Source: Sulfolobus sp. A20 (GTDB lineage: Archaea; Thermoproteota; Thermoprotei_A; Sulfolobales; Sulfolobaceae). From it: a stretch of DNA of 64,000 nucleotides. Of this stretch, positions 63,125-64,000 are shown piece by piece (the stretch's first letter is position 1; every line of letters starts with the position of its first letter). Made by a program: the position numbers and the translations under genes. The notes below the pieces were generated by a model, which did no database searches, was not told the DNA's origin, and worked only from the letters and a program-made list of their open reading frames with translations. The stretch is taken from the NCBI RefSeq assembly GCF_001719125.1, contig NZ_CP017006.1, positions 2,556,384 to 2,620,383 of the forward strand. Direction: 5' to 3'.

Positions 63125-64000
63125 ATGACGGAAATGGGGGTTTATATAGGAGAATATGTAGTCCCAAGAGAAAGAGAGTATTATGAAGTAAAAAATCCTG
63201 CAGACTTAAGACGGGTGATTTCGAAATTCCCTAAGCTTAAGAGAAACGATGTGGTCAACGCTATTAGGTCAGCTAAGGAAGCTTTCGAGAAGTGGAGAGA
63301 ATATACTGCATATGATAGGGCTAAAATTCTATTTAGATTTGCTGATATCTTAGAACAAAGAATTGAAAGCATCTCCAAAATCTTAACCTTAGAGGAGGGA
63401 AAGACGTTACCAGAAAGTAGATATGAAGTTGAGAGGATTGCGGTATTGGCAAGGTTTTATGGTGGTCTTATCCTGAACTCCTTGGGTAAAACAATACCAT
63501 CAAGTATGAAGAATAGTTTTCACATAACAATGAGAGAACCTCTAGGAGTAGTAGGAATTATCACTCCATGGAACTTTCCATTCTTAATCCCTGGATGGAA
63601 GATAGTTCCCGCAATAGCCACTGGGAACACAGTAGTCTTTAAACCAGCTACAAATACTCCAACGGTAGCTTATGAATTAGTTAAAGCCTTTTATGATGCT
63701 GGTCTGCCAAAAGGAGTTTTAAATTTCGTGACAGGTTCAGGCGGAGAGGTTGGAGATGAGATAGTAGTAAATAAGGACATTTCAGCTATCTCATTTACGG
63801 GTTCATTACAAGTTGGAAAGGAGATTAATGGAAGAATAGGCAATAGATTCGTTAGAGTCCAATTAGAATTAGGTGGAAAGAACGCAACAGTGTTAACTAA
63901 AAATGGTGATTTTAACCTAGCCATAGAGCACGTGACGAGATCTGTCATAAGAAATGCTGGTCAAGTTTGCCTAGCCACATCTAGATTTTTAGTTCCCAAA
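63125..64000 (+). CDS. Aldehyde dehydrogenase, 3'-truncated by the window end
   Basis: 292 codons from ATG 63125 ([18 protein letters not shown]) to the last base, open throughout. Family marks: [58 protein letters not shown] with the catalytic glutamate, and GQVCLATSR with the catalytic cysteine near the end. About 180-200 residues are missing. In the meta-cleavage context it may be a hydroxymuconic- or other semialdehyde dehydrogenase; the exact substrate is inference. Confidence 0.92.
   Translation, partial: MTEMGVYIGEYVVPREREYYEVKNPADLRRVISKFPKLKRNDVVNAIRSAKEAFEKWREYTAYDRAKILFRFADILEQRIESISKILTLEEGKTLPESRYEVERIAVLARFYGGLILNSLGKTIPSSMKNSFHITMREPLGVVGIITPWNFPFLIPGWKIVPAIATGNTVVFKPATNTPTVAYELVKAFYDAGLPKGVLNFVTGSGGEVGDEIVVNKDISAISFTGSLQVGKEINGRIGNRFVRVQLELGGKNATVLTKNGDFNLAIEHVTRSVIRNAGQVCLATSRFLVPK

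Noticed and set aside
1-64000. CRISPR array
   Set aside because: No regularly spaced 24-25-bp repeats were seen; the repeats present are pairs or IS ends.

Overview
The window looks like chromosome of a hyperthermophilic crenarchaeon of the Sulfolobus/Saccharolobus group (solfataricus or islandicus type). The evidence is AT-rich DNA, TATA boxes about 25 bases upstream of start codons with many leaderless genes, thermopsin-type secreted proteins, an inactivated archaeal PolB2 operon, a catechol meta-cleavage cluster of Sulfolobus type, and heavy scarring by insertion sequences. No tRNA, rRNA or CRISPR array was seen.

Layout. 1-7.4 kb is a defence-like segment: a 5'-truncated two-gene unit (possibly a divergent short Argonaute plus partner, unproven), an McrB/McrC-type restriction pair, and a vapBC toxin-antitoxin pair lying between two 55-bp direct repeats. 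7.4-16.8 kb carries an AAA/ABC-type ATPase with an inverted partial duplicate, an enoyl-CoA hydratase, a ParA/MinD ATPase, an MFS transporter, a radical-SAM-like protein that has lost its cysteine motif, and an acyl-CoA dehydrogenase. 16.8-26.2 kb has IS debris, a large membrane-anchored Ser/Thr kinase, a second MFS transporter, a phosphodiesterase/pyrophosphatase and a thermopsin. 26.2-36 kb has a stand-alone copy of the McrB N-terminal domain, a probable 46-aa membrane protein, the PolB2 (inactivated B-family polymerase) operon, a Rieske oxygenase and a glycosyltransferase with a zinc-ribbon partner. 36-44 kb is rich in secreted, C-terminally anchored proteins, one of them frameshifted.

The most unusual locus is at 44.0-51.1 kb. 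A three-gene operon on the minus strand encodes a membrane-anchored tubulin/FtsZ-like GTPase (GGGTGSG signature), a large partner with C-terminal membrane helices, and a third protein whose C-terminal domain resembles that of a zinc-finger protein 4 kb away. Directly upstream lies the wreck of a Ser/Thr kinase gene, broken by an IS6-family element. An intact paralogue of that kinase, with a multi-spanning membrane half, sits at 18-20.4 kb. This may be a membrane phospho-signalling/cytoskeletal module.

51-56 kb is an IS6-family and tnpB graveyard. One nearly full-length IS6 copy splits a MarR-like gene with a perfect 8-bp target duplication. Several 220-246-bp deletion derivatives act as MITE-like repeats across the window. 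56-64 kb is an aromatic-degradation cluster: extradiol dioxygenase, two acetoacetate-decarboxylase-fold proteins, zinc alcohol dehydrogenase, aldehyde dehydrogenase (cut by the window end), GlcG/HbpS-like protein, amidohydrolase and an FAD-dependent reductase. A pair of direct repeats flanks the TATA box of the dioxygenase promoter.
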